Below, one piece after another: positions 25,641 through 38,271 of a DNA stretch of 64,000 nucleotides. The notes beneath the pieces were generated by a model, which saw nothing but the letters and a program-made list of their open reading frames with translations, was not told the origin of the DNA and made no database searches. Within the stretch, counting starts at the first letter, position 1. The number at the start of each line of letters is the position of its first letter. The stretch covers positions 977,501 through 1,041,500 of the forward strand of contig JAMWET010007157.1 of the NCBI GenBank assembly GCA_024036415.1. The letters are read 5' to 3'. Source of the DNA: Prochilodus magdalenae (lineage: Eukaryota > Chordata > Actinopteri > Characiformes > Prochilodontidae). A program made the translations under genes and the position numbers.

Positions 25641-26675
25641 CCTTGGCTGACATGACCGGAACCTGAAATGGCCTTTTGCTGTTGCAGCCCATCCACCGCA
25701 AGGTTCCATGTGTTGTGCTTTCAACACTGCTGTTGAGTGGATATTTGTATCACTGTAGTTTTTCTATCAGCTTGAACAAGTAAGACCATTCTCTTCTACC
25801 CACTCTCGTCAGAAAAGTGTTTTTGCCCACAGAACTGAGTCCACTGGATTATCCACACCATTCTCTGTAAAAGCAACAGAAGGCTGTGTGTAATAATCCC
25901 AGGAGGATCAGCTGGCATCAACAACCATGGCACAGTCAAAGTCACTTCCCCATTCCAAAGCCAGATGTAATTATTAACTGAAGCTCTAGACCTGTCTGCA
26001 TGATGTTTTATATTGCGCTGCTGTCCTAATTTATTGCATGTATAACTACATGAAAGAGCAATAGTACAGTGCATTAACACAATGCATTATTCCTAATTTA
26101 AATAAATTTTTCTACATTAGCAATAAACATATAATACAACAATACTTGCATTCTTTCTGTGGACTACGTCTGAGAAAAGGCCAAAAGAATTGCAGCCATT
26201 AATGGCAAAGGAAACTAACCTCATTATATATGCCATACATTATATTGTACTGTCCAGTGCAACACATGCAAAGCCTTATACACAGAATAAGAGTGACTCC
26301 CTAGTAGTATTCTGTACATAATCCACAAAAATGCTATATTAATTTAAGGAAAACTCTAGCCAAGTTTAAACATCACTTTCTAAAAAAGGGGAAAAAATCA
26401 GACATAATTATAACTACAGCTTGACTTCAAACACGTTTCAGCCAATCAGACAGTTCCAGAATAACAGAGAGTCTCTTAGCTGCAGGTTTTCAGCAGGCTG
26501 AGACTTTATTCCAGATATATTAGTCAGCTCAGTGACATCCACGACACCAGCCTCCAACACGTGCTAAAAATACAGCAGCCCACGCAATTAGTCTCTCTCG
26601 CCTACGTCTTCCTCCTCCCTTACTTCATAAAACATTAATGCACACTGCTTCTTTTATTATTAATTACTTTTAGAA

Positions 26676-26753
26676 TAGTAATAACAACAACATCAACAAT
26701 AATAATAAAAATAACAACAATAATAATAATAAAATAATTACAACAACACCAAC

Positions 26754-26795
<42 letters not shown>

Positions 26796-26871
26796 CATCA
26801 TCATCATCATCATTATTATTATCATCATTATTATTATTATTACTATTAATATTATTATCATTATTCTTATT
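26676..26871. repeat. Compound AAT/ATT trinucleotide microsatellite
   Basis: An AAT/AAC-rich left half (26676-26750) is followed by an ATT/ATC-rich right half (26753-26871). The halves are roughly reverse-complementary, so the tract could fold back on itself. Confidence 0.95.
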
Positions 26872-28889
26872 AAACTGTAACTGAACATTTAGTAGTGAGG
26901 GAGAGCCGTTTAGGAGGAGTTATAATGCTGCAACATTTCAGACAGGAGCTACAGCTGAAAGGCATGAGACTGAAAGACAGGATTCATGTGCAGGGATGTG
27001 CAAGGCAGTCTCGAGCTAAACAAACCAGGCAGACAGAGGACTGTGGCAGGACAAAAAAGAAAGCTCAAAATGAGACAAAACAGGCAACGGATGGTACATG
27101 AGAAAATAACAACAGCCTACAGAAGCATAGTGTACAAAAATATAACCAGGTTCTGAAACTCAACAACGACAGTGAGGGACTTCATGACTAACAAACTGAA
27201 AGCATTGAGGCTCAGAACCCTTTTCATCAGATTTCAGGTACAAACAAAGCCCACTATGCTCCAAAAAGCCTCCAATTTAAGGCAGAACCTGGATTACAAG
27301 CCTTAATATGCTCATTATGCCATGTGTGCATGTAAAAAATGTGTACATGTGATCACTATATAAACAAATGCACGTTCTTCCAAAATAGCAGTGATCGCTA
27401 ACACAACAGACAGATGGTGCAAGCGATGGCATCTACTTAACTTCCTTAGCTACCATTAGCATCATTTGTAGCACAAATGACCATCAAAATTGTCACAAAT
27501 AAGACGCTTGCCTGTAAATTTTGATTTTGCAAACTATGAGCAACTGCCAAAGGCCAGGTTTGCAAAAATGTTTTTTCCACCTTCTAAAACCAGCAATGAG
27601 AGGTAGTGATTCAAAAGCATGATGCTGAGAGATTTCCTTTCTATAGCAGCTGTCAAAGCGCCAAGACAGAGGAACAGGCTTTGAAAGGAGAACTAAAAGA
27701 CACATTTTAACTTTCTAGACTCCCCAAGAGGTCACCTTGTGACTCCTATGTCCCTGACGTGCCATGCTATTGCTGCCCGGATTCTGTCTGGATTTGGTGG
27801 AAAGAACATCATTTAATAACAGCACTAATCACTGAACCTAATTAATGTTATAAAATTAGCAATTTAATGACATGCACACGGCAAGCAGACACTGCAGCCG
27901 CTTCCAGACACATCTGGCACTCTTTCCACATACAAAGAACCACGTGCACATAAAGGCATCTAAATGAAACCAAACAGGTTAGAGAGGCTGAGATGATGGG
28001 GTCATTGTGGAGCCAGATATCAGAATGACTGGTGACATGGAATAACGATTAGAAGAGCAGTGTGCAATAATCACACCTTATAGTACCTACACTGCATCAA
28101 CAGTACAAGACTGGGTAGACCACCAAAACTCAGCAGCTTTTATCTTTCAGAGAGGAGAACATCAAGCATGAATAAAAATGTAATTTCATCAATGCAGTTA
28201 ATGCCAAAATTAAAGAAACAGAAAGAAAAAAAGTCAAGTGTAAGGGGGACAGTTAGCAGTTCATGCAGGCTTTCCTCTCGCCGTGTCTACTCTTTGTCGC
28301 TCTCATAACTAATTGCTGTGCATACTTATTATCCAGCCTGCTGAATATCACTAGTGTTACTCCTTTAATTGTTGACTCCTACAACCTGAGCCTGTGGAAG
28401 ATGAAAGCGCACGTGTGCTAACATTGTCTGTCCTGCTAGGAGACCGCAGCAACATTTCGCCCACGCACATAATTGGAAGGACGTCCTTCTGTGGTTTAAC
28501 TTAAGGGATGAGTGTTTATTAAAACCTTGGAGTCATGTAGCGAAAGAAAACAAGCACCCAGGAGACATGCTGCTTCAGCCCATGCAAGTCTTTCCTTTGT
28601 GTGCTGGTGTTAGATTGGAATACAGTGGTGTGTTTGAGGAAGGGGTGTAAAAATGCATTGATGCAGCTGCCAAGAGGTGTCACCATCTAAGCGCTGGTCC
28701 TATTGCCAGGAGACTACAAGTTTAACATCCAGCGATTCCACAGCCGACTGGGGCTGGGTGTATAACAGGGCCTTATTGGCCATGCTCATTACTGAGTGTG
28801 AAGCTAGCCATTGTGGCTGTTTGTTAGCTTATCCAACAGTTGAAGTGCATCAATCTTAAAGTTTAAGAATGTTCTATTAATTTATTCAT
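26872..28889. other. Intronic sequence, nothing recognised
   Basis: A purine-rich segment at 26890-27110 gives a meaningless open frame; otherwise unremarkable. Confidence 0.4.
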
Positions 28890-29225
28890 CTTCTGATCAT
28901 CTTTATCTCCTGGGGTGCATAGGGTGCTGCTAAAGCCTATCCCAACATTTATTGGGTGGAAGGCAGCAAAACAACTTAGACAGATCACCTGTTCAGCACA
29001 GGGCAGACAGACAGACTTACACAGCCAGACACGCACTTACACCTAGGGGCAAGTCAGAATCTCATCTTGTCTGACTGTATGTCTTTGGACTGGAGCAGGA
29101 AGCCTGCGCAGACACAAGGAGAACATGCCTCACACAGAAACTTAGGCCACCCGACCAGGGAATCAAACCCAGGACCCTCTAGCTTTAAGGCGACAGTGGC
29201 TGATGCCAATATTGTACCAATCCAA
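28890..29225 (-). repeat. tRNA-derived-type SINE, more complete copy
   Basis: On the minus strand the order is CAGTGGC..., a B-box-like GGGTTTGATTCCC, CATGTTCTCCTTGTGTCTGCG, CAGTCCAAAGACATACAGTCAG, CCCCTAGGTGTAAGTG, GGGATAGGCTTTAGC, then an AT-rich tail. It is the same family as 16890-17100, diverged, with both body and tail kept. Confidence 0.75.
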
Positions 29226-29389
29226 CCACACCAGTATTAATATTATATTAGGCCTATACTAATTGCGAAAAAAATAAATGAATTTACTGGATTTTTGGTC
29301 CATTGGATGGTCCAAGGTGACACACACACCAGTGAATTATGACCATTACAACAGAAAATATACTTAATGTAACATACTGGGGAAAGGGG

Positions 29390-29532
29390 TTGTAGGAGGG
29401 ATAACAGCACTGCTGTATCTGGTCCACATGTAACATGTACCAGCACAACACACACTAACACACCACCACATCAGTGTCACTGAAGTGTTCAGAATGATCC
29501 ACCACCCAATAATACCTGCTCTGCAGTGGTCC
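29390..29532 (-). mobile_element. Palindromic non-autonomous repeat, copy B (partial)
   Basis: This is the reverse-complement form of the same family: AACAGCACTGCTGTATCTGGTCC, then CAGCACAACACACACTAACA, then ATAATACCTGCTCTGC. Only one half is kept. At the point where the family normally reads CCTGTGGGGGTCC, the sequence runs into the TG/CG tract of 29533-29570. Confidence 0.7.
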
Positions 29533-29569
<37 letters not shown>

Positions 29570-29570
29570 C
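29533..29570. repeat. (TG)n-(CG)n alternating tract
   Basis: TG units are interrupted by GCGCGCGCG and followed by GTGTGTGTC: about 38 bp of uninterrupted alternating purine and pyrimidine, the classical Z-DNA-prone pattern. It grows out of the end of a palindromic repeat copy. Confidence 0.92.
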
Positions 29571-29903
29571 TGTGTTCTGTGTGTGAGTGCTGTAGATAAA
29601 GCTGCTGCTGAAGTACAGCAGGGGCGATGGTGTAGTTTTATTATTGAAGGTCTAATCCAGGAGCAAAATCCTGAGCTAAAGCTGCTAGAATCACCACTAG
29701 CCTGCTACCTGCAACCCCCCATACCGCTCCCCCACCACCACACAAACACACACACCCCAAACCTCTCCCCCACCCAGACCCCTTGGACCTCTCCCCCACC
29801 CACCTTTCTCTTCCCCCCTTATGTGTTTATTTACTGAAGCTGTCTGGCCAAGGATGGCTCTTTAATTTCCTCTGGGAGAAACACACAGATGCTCCAGAGA
29901 TCC

Positions 29904-30040
29904 AGAGAGACAGAAAGAGAGGGAGAAAGAAGAAAGAGAGACAACGAGAGAGAGAGAGACAGAGAGAAAAAAGAGATAGACAAATAGAGAGAGAGAGATA
30001 AAGAGTGAGTTATAGAAATGAAAAACAGAAAGAGAAAGGG
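29904..30040. repeat. GA-rich purine tract
   Basis: Degenerate GAGA/GAAAGA sequence with the purine strand plus. Confidence 0.9.
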
Positions 30041-30109
30041 AATGAGTGTGTGTTGGTGTGAAAGAAGGACAATAAAGAAAGAGTAGACATTTCTCAGAAC
30101 TTCCTCCTC

Positions 30110-30111
<2 letters not shown>

Positions 30112-30179
<68 letters not shown>
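30112..30179. repeat. (TG)34 microsatellite
   Basis: Thirty-four uninterrupted TG units, a likely polymorphic marker. Confidence 0.97.
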
Positions 30180-30180
<1 letters not shown>

Positions 30181-31659
30181 CGGGCTGTAATAAGCAGAAC
30201 AGACACACATATGTCTATATAGAGCTGTTATTACTTCTGTAACTCATCTCTGCCATCTTCAACATACCGGACAAGTAGATGTCCATCTAACAGATGGACT
30301 TTAGGGTCCAAAACATTTACTGGTCATTTAATTTAGTACAGTTATTATAAATGATTAGAAACGTATTATCATGACAGGGTCCAGTGTTGTTTGATGGGGC
30401 ATCATTGGTCCCCAATTTCAGTTTATGTATGTAAGTCGCATTTATACCTTCTTTTAATTAGGTGTTCATTATTCACCAACATTGCTGCTGTATTTTATTA
30501 TAGACAAGATTTCACTTAATGCATACAGGTAAAGAGTGAATAGTAGAGAAAATGTATTCAGTATCTGGGATTTCTGAACTGCAGATTAAGGTAAAAAACA
30601 TCGGACATTGAAGAACGAACATTAAGGGTGGACACACTGAATACTGGAATGTATATATACATATAATAGGGCTTGCATGATTCAGCACTGTTACTGCAAT
30701 GTGAACATAATAGTCAGATAGCTGGACATGCAACTTCTTTGCTGTAAGGAAACTTTTTAAAGTCAGTCATCATGGCTGTTTCCATGAATCCGATTATACG
30801 CACTATATGTAACCTATTATCAAAATAATGTTCAAATGTTAGTTACAAAGTTAGTTATTTAGGCATCTTCAGTTATTGATGTAGAAAATATCAAAACTAA
30901 GCTAAAATGCAATATACAGGGGGATATGTATATTGTGAGAGCAATGAAAAGCCTGAAAGTCTCTTAAAGACTGTCAGGCTATAGCTTCTGTTCTGTCATT
31001 TACTGTAAAGGAAAATTAAAGATTAGCCAATATTAACACACAATACCAGCCTTCAATAGACTTCAATAGACGCATGCACATAAAGAGGAGTTAAAGTCGG
31101 CAAACAGGCAGCATTTTACCACCATCACTGTAATATTTCACGTGAGCGTAGATTGTTGCATTATGCTGGTTATAAACAGTTGAGGTCACATCATAAAACA
31201 ATGAAAAATTGATGATTATAGTAGAATTTAAGTTGGGTGGGCAGCATTTAGGAAGTTTAGTCTAGCAGAGGATTGTGTAATATTCTTATCTGGAACTACT
31301 GAAGAAGGTTATGAAGTTAAAACTTGTGGATCTGGAATAGTTTCTGTCCTAATTCACTCTTACTTAAGTGAACATTGTGATGAGCCCTGTATTTTAGGAT
31401 AAGGAACAGGCCATACATGACAATGGGGATGAATGATTGACTCGCGGATTGACAGAAGATTATAAAGTAAATAGAGCATATAATAATAGTGTGTGATGGG
31501 AATCAACCAGGGTAGACCACCTAATTTTCTCCCAAAATTACTTCAGCTGAGCAGCAGTCACGCTGCAAACCTGCTTTTGTGTGTTAAAATCAACCGCGTA
31601 CAATGAAAGCTTAGGAAGGGATAGCTTGCTAAAATGTCATGACAGTAAAAAGTCATTTT
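30180..31659. other. Intronic sequence, nothing recognised
   Basis: AT-rich, with one 10-bp direct duplication (CTTCAATAGA) at about 31050-31069. Confidence 0.4.
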
Positions 31660-31698
31660 TTGGCTTTATTATTATTATTTTCATTATTATTATTTTCC
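31660..31698. repeat. (ATT)n microsatellite
   Basis: Short interrupted TTATTATTATTATTTTCATTATTATTATT. Confidence 0.9.
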
Positions 31699-31784
31699 AT
31701 TCAGATGTTTCCCTATACAACCACACTAAAAACTCTATACTGAGTCGTTCTTTCAAAATACAGGTGTTAGTCATCTGGAGATAA

Positions 31785-31852
31785 TGAATGGCTGTTTTGA
31801 TTGGAAATTATAGAAATTAAGGGTGGTCTCTGATTTCTGCACAGTACAGCTC
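31785..31852 (-). mobile_element. Terminal fragment of the 'GGTGGTCTCTGA' Tc1-like family
   Basis: TGGCTGTTTTGATTGG...AAGGGTGGTCTCTGATTTCTGCACAGTAC repeats the terminal segment of the element at 1270-2115. Only the end is recognisable. Confidence 0.5.
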
Positions 31853-32055
31853 ATTTATAGTTTTAATGTATATATTTTCTTTCAATGCTCTGCAAAATTG
31901 TTAATTGCAATGTTTTAAACTTAACTGTCTTGGCGGGTAAGTGTGCTAAGAACTGGGCTAAGTTGCAGTCATACTTAGAATCACTCCTCTAACTACATAT
32001 TAAAGCCAAAGTAAAACAGAGATGATTGGCCTTTGTCTCTGAGCCAATGCCCTAC

Positions 32056-32182
32056 CTTTGCTTCTCCAGCGAGGGGCACAGAGAAGACATACTCCAGCTG
32101 GAAAACCACGCTGAAGGCCGGGTGCCTCATCATCCTCAGCTCCACACTGCCACGCAGCATCAGTACAGGACCAGCAGAGTGG
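32056..32182 (-). CDS. nphp4: nphp4 internal exon (third of three visible)
   Basis: The minus-strand acceptor is CTCTCTCATGCAG|CCAC (AG at 32184-32183) and the donor is GCAAAG|GTAGGG (GT at 32055-32054). The 127-bp exon supplies one base that completes the AG-split codon of the upstream exon as AGC (Ser), then 42 codons, and ends at phase 0. The translation contains RHPAFSVVFQLEYVFSVP, nearly identical to the remembered human nephrocystin-4 motif GHPAFAVIFQLEYVFSSP, preceded by LMLRGSVELRM where human has LVLRSRLRL. This part belongs to the N-terminal third of the protein. The following exon, which should start near a conserved SLSN/RWA.W motif, was not found between position 1 and this exon, so the next intron is probably longer than 32 kb. 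Confidence 0.92.
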
Positions 32183-32419
32183 CTGCATGAGAGAGACAGC
32201 CATCAGAAATCAACACAGTCGTAATCAGCAACCAGGATCCAAGAGATATGCTTCAAACTGTGCATGCCCACCACTATTATAAAAATCAAACGTCCATGAT
32301 GACTCACACTAGATGCCATGTCCTGATTCATGCGTCTTTCCAATATAGAAATGATCAGTTTAGCAAGGCATCACTCTGCTGCTTTTGTACTAGATTTGTA
32401 TTGCAGTAAAGATTCACAT

Positions 32420-32644
32420 CTAAAACTTTCCCTTATCTACAGCACTACCTCCACTATGCTTGACAGACATGTCAAGTAAAACTGGCACCTTGAGCAGTTG
32501 CATACCACTCCATGCACTTTTATTCCTATCATTCAAGTTGAACATTGTTTTATCTGTCCATAAGATGTTGCTCCTCCCAGAGGGTGAAGAGAACCTGCTT
32601 ACTGAGAAGAAAATAACACACCTAGCCATAGAAGAGATGAGCAA
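32420..32644 (-). mobile_element. Tc1 transposase fragment around the first catalytic Asp
   Basis: A 74-codon open frame contains ILWTDKTMFNLNDR and MSVKHSGGSAV. These correspond to the V-x-W-S/T-D-E-S/T block, with the first catalytic Asp kept and the usual following Glu changed to Lys, and to the VKHGGGS block of Tc1 transposases. It lies about 240 bp beyond an nphp4 exon, in the same orientation, but is not part of that gene. Confidence 0.65.
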
Positions 32645-32929
32645 CCAATTGTGTACCTACTTCTGCACTCCTAAAAATTTCAGAGCAATGTATGAAAAGG
32701 GTTGTACTTCTTACACCGCAGGCTTGAATTGGATGGCTGGGAGTCTGTACTTTGAGATTATATTTACTATTTAATGAACTCCAAAGAGCTGTGGCTGGCA
32801 TGTAAAATTATAACTTTGTCAATGTCCAGATATTTATGTATCTGACATTACAAACTGCTGTCAACATAGTCAGTAACAACATATTTCAAAGATTAAAAAA
32901 TTACTAAAGAAACTAGACAGCAAAAACAA

Positions 32930-32985
32930 TTTTAGGCAGTTTTAGATGTTTTAGGCAGTTTTAGATGTTTTAGGCAGTTTTTTTT
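32930..32985. repeat. 19-bp tandem repeat, about 2.5 units
   Basis: TTTTAGGCAGTTTTAGATG occurs twice perfectly at 32930-32967, then a partial unit (TTTTAGGCAG) runs into a T-tract. Confidence 0.9.
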
Positions 32986-33984
32986 TGCTTATTATTCATT
33001 GTTTTGAGAAAAGGAAGTTATTTGTAAGGCAATTATATGCATTATAGCAGAGACCAAAAATAGGTGGGGATACTACATGAGGATGTGCTGTTGACAAACT
33101 TCAAACACAGCAGACTGAAAAATGTGCTGAAATAAATATTAGCATAATAGCACAGTTTAAAAACTGGACAAAAAGTACAAATGTGAGAAGATTACTTTCT
33201 TAGTTGAAGTATAAGAACCAACTATAACCACGGGAAGCTGTGGGTGTGACTTTGTGCAGTTTGTGTGATAAGCTGCAATCTTAAGTAAATGGAACATTTA
33301 ATTTATGTTTGCTGTGCTGTGAACATTACAACAGTGTTAAGCCACATAGTGTCGTGTCTTTTTAATAAGCTACAAAATTGGCTTTATATTGTGAGAACAC
33401 AGTGTTTCTGAGCTTTTACATGGTAGTGTGTAAAGCCTGGCCCTATAAACACAGATTTGACTTCACAAAACTGATTTAAAGGGTCTTTGAATTCAGCTGC
33501 AGTTAGAAGACACTGTTTTACTAATCTCTCCTGTTCAGGCATGTACATTTAACACGGCTTTAACAAATTAAATGTCGCAGAGAGGACCAAACTCGTTAGC
33601 AGCTAATCGAGCCCAGCGTGGAGCGTGCCGTATGAGAGATCACAGTGCTGTACAGGGCTAGCATTATGCTGCTAAATAACCACTCTGTACTAATGAGAAA
33701 AATAATTGACTCACACATGCACTGCAAGCCTCCTGAAAGAGTCCAGCATGTGTAGGTCTAGCACCCGAGCAGAGTGGTTTGATTTAGCAAGATTCACATT
33801 TTCTTAAAATGAATAAATGTATTAATAAATGTATTTACACTGCATATCATCATTTGAAGAAATATATGTAGTTTGCTTATTAAGGCTTAACTGCTCTAAA
33901 CGCTAGCCAGTTATATGGTCTAAAAGACAGCAATTCTACTGCATCAATTTATGTTGGGATCACTAAATACTTCAAGTAAATTTG

Positions 33985-34180
33985 TGCATATATTACCTCC
34001 ACCAAACGTTTCCTATAGCTGCAAATTAGATCTGCACAACACTGAGGAGAAGTTTTGGACCATCCTTACCTACAAATGCACTTCATATTCAGTATCAGTA
34101 TTTTTGCGATGTCTTGCACAAAGCACAGACTTCTTTTTCAGCCGTTGTTTAGTTGATTTAATGGTGGTCTGAAGGTCCAT
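33985..34180 (-). mobile_element. Tc1 transposase C-terminal fragment
   Basis: The minus strand reads KCICR, a stop, then GWSKTSPQCCADLICSYRKRLVEVI, the C-terminal helix region of Tc1 transposases (W-x-x-I/T-x-P-x-x-x-x-x-L-x-x-S-Y-x-x-R-L). Its order relative to the 32420-32644 fragment is wrong for one element, so they are separate copies or were rearranged. Confidence 0.62.
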
Positions 34181-35594
34181 GGAGATCTTTAGCATTGCTT
34201 TTGTGGCCATTTTCAACTTCACGTGACTCTATAATGCATCTTTTGAGCTCTTCTGACCATCCTAACCATTCTTAAGAAGAACAGGTTTGTCAGTAAGCAG
34301 GCTTTGTGTGCTGCCTTTATGTAATGGATAAAGCACCTGTGAAACCCACACTTCCAAACTATAATGCATGACCTGCAGCTTCATATTATTTAATACGCCC
34401 ACTTATAAAACATAATTTAAAATAAAAAGACTTACTCACTCTCAGTCTGTGCGTTGTATTTGAGCATCAATTAGAATAAATATAATAGGCCTTTACTGTG
34501 GTGAGTGGAATCGCTAGTCTGCTAATTACACTTTTAACACCATAAATCCGGCTTATTTTAGGATTTCTGTCACTCCAACACCAGTTAATCAACTTCACTT
34601 TATCAGGAGTACGTTGTTATTGTCAACACCATCAATACCAGTCAGAGTCAAACTTGCACTGTGGTGTTTGGAGCTTTTAGTGTAGAAGTATCAATCAATT
34701 ATATGACAACCATGTTAAGTGACAAGGTGGCACGCAAGCATCAAAAATGTAGAGCCAATCAGCAAACATCTACATCATTAAGCTGTGTCATTTGGCAAGT
34801 ATACTGAGCAGGGTTAAATTACAACGAAGGTGAGCATGGTTGAGGAACGTTCCATGCTGTCTTGTGTCCTTGTGGAAATGCCATTGGGACACATACTCTT
34901 CTTGCTATAAAGTTTCAGTACAAGGGATTTTGCCAGAAATCTCTTCCCTGTAGCAGAAAACAAGCAAGATGGGGCCAATGCATCATCTCGGCATGAAGAA
35001 AGGCAGATTGTTTCTGTCATTACCTGCATAATTAGAGCCCACGCACACTCTATAATTTACAATAGCACATTTATATACACACACAGACCCAGCTGCAGAT
35101 CCAGCAGGCTGGCTTCTACTGCTGCTTCAAAGCAATGACCAATGTGTGTGTGTCTGTGGATGGGGTTGGGTTAACATTTTAGTGGAGGGATTTCTTAAAG
35201 AGAGACATGCAGAAGTGCTCAGGAGTCTTATTGAATGAGAATTCAATATGCATTTAATTAATTTCAATAAACCTTTTAAAGTGGATCTCGAAGCACTTGA
35301 GAATGACACATGATGTTCACTGAGAAAAAGTTTTTTTTTTCCTTTTGTTTTTTTCATGCAGTGGAAATCTTACACAGGGCTAATTGAAAAAAATGATCGC
35401 AGAAATGTAGAATATAGCCTTTCAGAATATTAAAGAATTTGAAAGAGAAGATGTTGGAGGCCCTATCCCGTGTTAAATCAACATTGAATACTGATCAGTG
35501 AATCAGGGAAGATTTCTTAACATGGAATGCTGTATGATGAGATACATTTCCTAAAGTAAAGTAAGATTTATGTTTGTAATATAAGTCTGTTGAT

Positions 35595-35662
<68 letters not shown>

Positions 35663-35674
35663 CAGATAGATAGA
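35595..35674. repeat. (GATA)20 microsatellite
   Basis: Twenty GATA units with a single GACA at 35661-35664. GATA arrays are enriched on some vertebrate sex chromosomes, but one short array says nothing about linkage. Confidence 0.97.
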
Positions 35675-36447
35675 AAAAAAAAGCACAGATACAAATACAA
35701 ATGCAAATTAAAAAATAAAAACAGGGTTGTGCAGTATGAAAAACCTAAATGGGTCAGTACTGGCAGCAGTATTATTAACTGTTAACTATAAACTATAAAC
35801 TATACATAGTACAGGTCAGTAACGATAAATATATAAATATCTCACTTCACAAGGAGGCAAGAAATATATATGCAAGAAAATACAATTAAGATTAATCTTA
35901 TCTTGACCTGTCAGATCTTAACTTTTGACAAACATGAGACGCTTCTGTTATATAAAGGAGCATAAAGATATTTTCATTCTAAAACTGCAGTGGGAAAGGA
36001 CAGGTAAGGTCGGTAATTAATGGGAAATATGGGAATGAGACATTTGACATTGAAACACTGTCAACTCTTATTTCACAAAAGAAAAGTATATATTAGTAGT
36101 TTATATTGTATGTAAAAGGTGAAATATGGCTTCCTAAATGCAAAAGTCCCACAGTGAAACCAGGAGGATCTAACAGATAAAATGAGCACGGTTTGTTTTC
36201 TAGGACTTTTTGCACAAAGAGAGAACAACCTGTTCCTGTCAAATTGAACACGTGACTCCAAATAGAGGAAAGGGAATTAAAGTTTGACACAATCAGCTCT
36301 CCTACACGTCTGAAGTGCGGTGCAGAAATCTATTAATTCTTCAGAAACACCTGTCATGCTTCCATCACGCATGACAGTCTGGTGCAAGTTAATTTGCTCC
36401 CAACAGTCTGATATCACTTTTCATTCACACTTTCACACACTTGCATG

Positions 36448-36474
36448 TGCACGCACACGCACACACACACACAC
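36448..36474. repeat. (CA)n microsatellite
   Basis: GCACGCACACGCACACACACACACACAC-type short array. Confidence 0.9.
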
Positions 36475-38271
36475 GACAGTGGCAGCACTGAGAAGTCAAA
36501 GTAATCACTAATTAAACACATTCTCTTCTGGAGAGAACAGTCTGTGGTTTCTCCATGCCAGTGTCTTGTGCTCAAGTTAGCTGTAAATGACACGAGTCTG
36601 TGATTGGTTGTACGTTAGTGGTTAGCTGCAACACGTTTCGGTGAGAACTACGAATTTTCACACGTCACTGAGAGAGAGGCTGTCGAGAGCTGTGACAGAC
36701 GGCATAAGGTAGATGTTAGCTCTCTCTCTTCTCTGTATCCGTCTCTCTCCCTCTATCGGCTTCTGTCTCCACCAGGCTTTAAATATAGCCCTGTTTCCAG
36801 GCACGCTGGGTGCAGGGGGAGCCACATGAAAGGCAGAAGTTCAGCGCTCCATGCTTGACTTTTTCGCCTCCTGGCATTTCTGCCGGCCTGACATACAGCA
36901 CGAGCTAATGAAGCAGAACTTAAAGCACAGCGAGGCAGGATCTGCCCAGGGGATACTCATCTGGCCAAAGTGAAAAAGCTCTGAAAATAGATTTCAGAAA
37001 ATCGGTTTAAGTTTCAGTGATGAAAAATTTAGCGTTTGTGGAAAAGGTGTGTAAATCACCATACTGGATACTGGATAGTCATAAGATGTGATAAATAGAA
37101 GATAGAGGCAGAGGAAACTCGGGACAGAGCAGCCAGCCAGCGCAGGGGAGAGCGGATGAGTGGGGCTGAGGACTAGATTAGGAGGATATGTTAATATAGG
37201 TCTTCTAGAATAAAGTCAGGGGCCAGAATGGGCCAGAATACGGTCATCACATTGTTATAAGTCACTCTGGGTTTTAGAAATAGGTTAACAAGGAAAGGGT
37301 GTTTAAGCTCTGTAACAGTTATGTAACAATTTATCAGGCTGTGTATTCAAAAACATTTTATGTAAGAACTTTGTGTTTGGATGTCTGGTTCCCATCACCT
37401 CCACTATGAGCAATTTTAGCACGATAAGGGTGCACTTCAGATGAAAATACACTAAACACCAGTTTGCAGTTTTATTATTAACTAATAATATGTCCGAAAC
37501 AAAACTGCTTCAGTTTTGTCACCTGGGCCTGAGTGAGACATCAAGCTTGTTTTGGCCAAAGACCTGTTGCTACCCGAGATTCTGACTATTACATTCTGAT
37601 TTTTGTTTGTCTGTATTTTTAAAGATCTTTGGAAAAATGATCATGTTTCTGCAGAGTGCCTAACAGTGACATATTTATTGACTGGTAGATCCTTTGTTGT
37701 TAATAACCACGATAATCCAAGATGCCCATCACTGGCTTTACCATGACATCACCATGTCTTTACCATGTATGGTGGTAAAGTTGGAGGTCTCTCACATTAT
37801 CAACACCTTTGTTTTTTTTATATTATGCTCATTTTGTTCATTTACTTTATGTTCACAGCTTCAGTGTTCAGTCTTGGGCTTTTTAATTGTTTCTTTATTA
37901 GTTCTTTATGATTCCTCTGATTGTATTCATTCATCTTGTTGATAGTCATCCTCTTCCTTTTTACCTTCAGGTGGTATTAGCATAATTGCCTTCTTCTCAT
38001 CTTAATTAGGTCCTCTAATAATATGTCAAAGTTAAGGGAGATTCAGTTTTGCTGTCTGGGCTTTAAGTATGAGCCAATCCATTACATCCTCACCATAATA
38101 TTAGTAGTGCTGCCCATTCCCATAACCTTTATATTTATTATATTGAGCTGACTTGCTGCTAAGATCTCAAATGCTAAATTTATGTTTTGCCAAAAAAATA
38201 GCATACATTTTACTGAATATGATATTAATGCAACCAATAAAAACAGATTCTGGCAACCCCAATTCAAGCAT

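Larger units (their letters stand above)
34181..38271. other. nphp4 intron between exons at 32 and 38.6 kb
   Basis: Besides the GATA and CA arrays I see no repeat family or exon. A pyrimidine-rich stretch lies at 36719-36765, and GGCCAGAAT is duplicated at about 37220. Confidence 0.4.

Noticed and set aside
29831..30208. 125-codon minus frame with a poly-His/Thr stretch
   Set aside because: It is a translation of the (TG)34 array and the GA tract.
32033..32224. 63-codon plus-strand frame antisense to an nphp4 exon
   Set aside because: It is the shadow of the minus-strand exon, which has the splice sites and the homology.
35595..35674. GATA array as a sign of a sex chromosome
   Set aside because: A single 80-bp array is common on autosomes and carries no linkage information.
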